This document shows positions 5,381 through 5,566 of a stretch of 5,566 bases of DNA, piece by piece; within the stretch, counting starts at the first letter, position 1; each line of letters starts with the position of its first letter. The notes beneath the pieces were generated by a model. It searched no databases, was not told the origin of the DNA, and saw only the letters and a list, made by a program, of their open reading frames with translations. Source of the DNA: Krumholzibacterium sp965370495 (GTDB lineage: Bacteria; Krumholzibacteriota; Krumholzibacteriia; Krumholzibacteriales; Krumholzibacteriaceae); assembly GCA_965370495.1 (NCBI GenBank), contig CBDUUV010000128.1:1-5566 (forward strand), in the 5' to 3' direction. The position numbers and the translations under genes were made by a program.

Positions 5381-5566
5381 GTGGGGAGAACAATCGTCTA
5401 TTCAGAGCACGCGTGCTGAAAAATAGAAAGTTGTCATCGACAACCCACCTTATAACATACGAGAGGCCTGAAGGATTCATCGATGCTTATCCGGGCCAGT
5501 TCGTATCTATACGTGTGAACGATACGGCAGTGCCGCTCCTGAGACGTCCGTTTGGTATCATGGATC
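5377..5566 (+). CDS. pyrK: PyrK: dihydroorotate dehydrogenase electron-transfer subunit (5' part)
   Basis: The first 63 codons are present and the gene is cut by the window edge. The start overlaps the preceding stop as ATGA, with AAAGGAG (5365-5371) five bases upstream. The fragment has the ferredoxin-reductase-like FAD domain: a first beta strand (RLFRARVLKNRKL), then PGQFVSIRV at 39-47 and PLLRRPFGI at 53-61, where R57-P58 belong to the flavin-binding RxxS-type motif. PyrK carries FAD and a 2Fe-2S cluster and passes electrons from the PyrD flavin to NAD, so the enzyme would be a class 1B dihydroorotate dehydrogenase. The NAD-binding and cysteine cluster regions are outside the window. The pyr context supports PyrK over other FAD reductases such as sulfhydrogenase gamma subunits; pyrD is expected next. 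Confidence 0.88.
   Translation, partial: MSGENNRLFRARVLKNRKLSSTTHLITYERPEGFIDAYPGQFVSIRVNDTAVPLLRRPFGIMD

Noticed and set aside
4749..5480. 243-codon open frame on the minus strand
   Set aside because: It is antisense to the lipoprotein tail and pyrK start, and is Ser/Pro-rich with repeats that mirror the 48-bp array. It looks like a shadow frame.

Overview
The window is a bacterial de novo pyrimidine (UMP) biosynthesis operon, read entirely on the + strand. Its order is pyrR, pyrB, pyrC, a lipoprotein with tetratricopeptide (TPR) repeats, and the 5' end of pyrK. Estimated by eye, base composition is near 50% G+C and start codons are mixed (TTG, GTG, ATG, GTG, ATG). Three features point to a member of the Fibrobacterota-Chlorobiota-Bacteroidota (FCB) superphylum or a neighbouring uncultured phylum: a lipoprotein whose mature end begins CVYFNTIYNAK, its 'DSLR'-type C-terminal tail, and the PyrR/PyrK-type gene set. 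This placement is inference and I cannot name a genus. PyrK is the electron-transfer partner of the NAD-linked class 1B dihydroorotate dehydrogenase, so the oxidation step is probably NAD-dependent rather than quinone-dependent.

Bases 1-419 hold no convincing complete gene. The first 182 bases contain an open frame that enters from the left, a pair of near-identical 22-bp direct repeats and a short inverted repeat. A plausible promoter lies at 258-286. It is followed by a compact leader with the three elements of a PyrR attenuator: a PyrR-binding hairpin (310-326, lower stem 301-305/328-332), an intrinsic terminator (370-395), and an alternative antiterminator pairing between 312-323 and 369-380. 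The inferred logic is that UMP-bound PyrR stabilises the first hairpin, which frees the terminator strand and stops transcription. When UMP is low the antiterminator forms and the operon is read.

Bases 420-3440 encode PyrR (with an unusual lysine-rich C-terminal tail), aspartate carbamoyltransferase and dihydroorotase, separated by gaps of 51 and 30 bases. A 107-base gap (3441-3547) follows. It holds an eight-codon mini-ORF with a strong ribosome-binding site and two short hairpins.

Bases 3548-5380 encode a 610-residue lipoprotein with about nine TPR-like helix pairs and a C-terminal tail containing a three-unit 48-bp tandem duplication. Its stop codon overlaps the pyrK start (ATGA), so a probable envelope protein is translationally tied to a cytoplasmic pyrimidine enzyme subunit. 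PyrK runs off the right edge. The most interesting points are the attenuator, the basic tail of PyrR, and the lipoprotein lodged inside the pyr operon.
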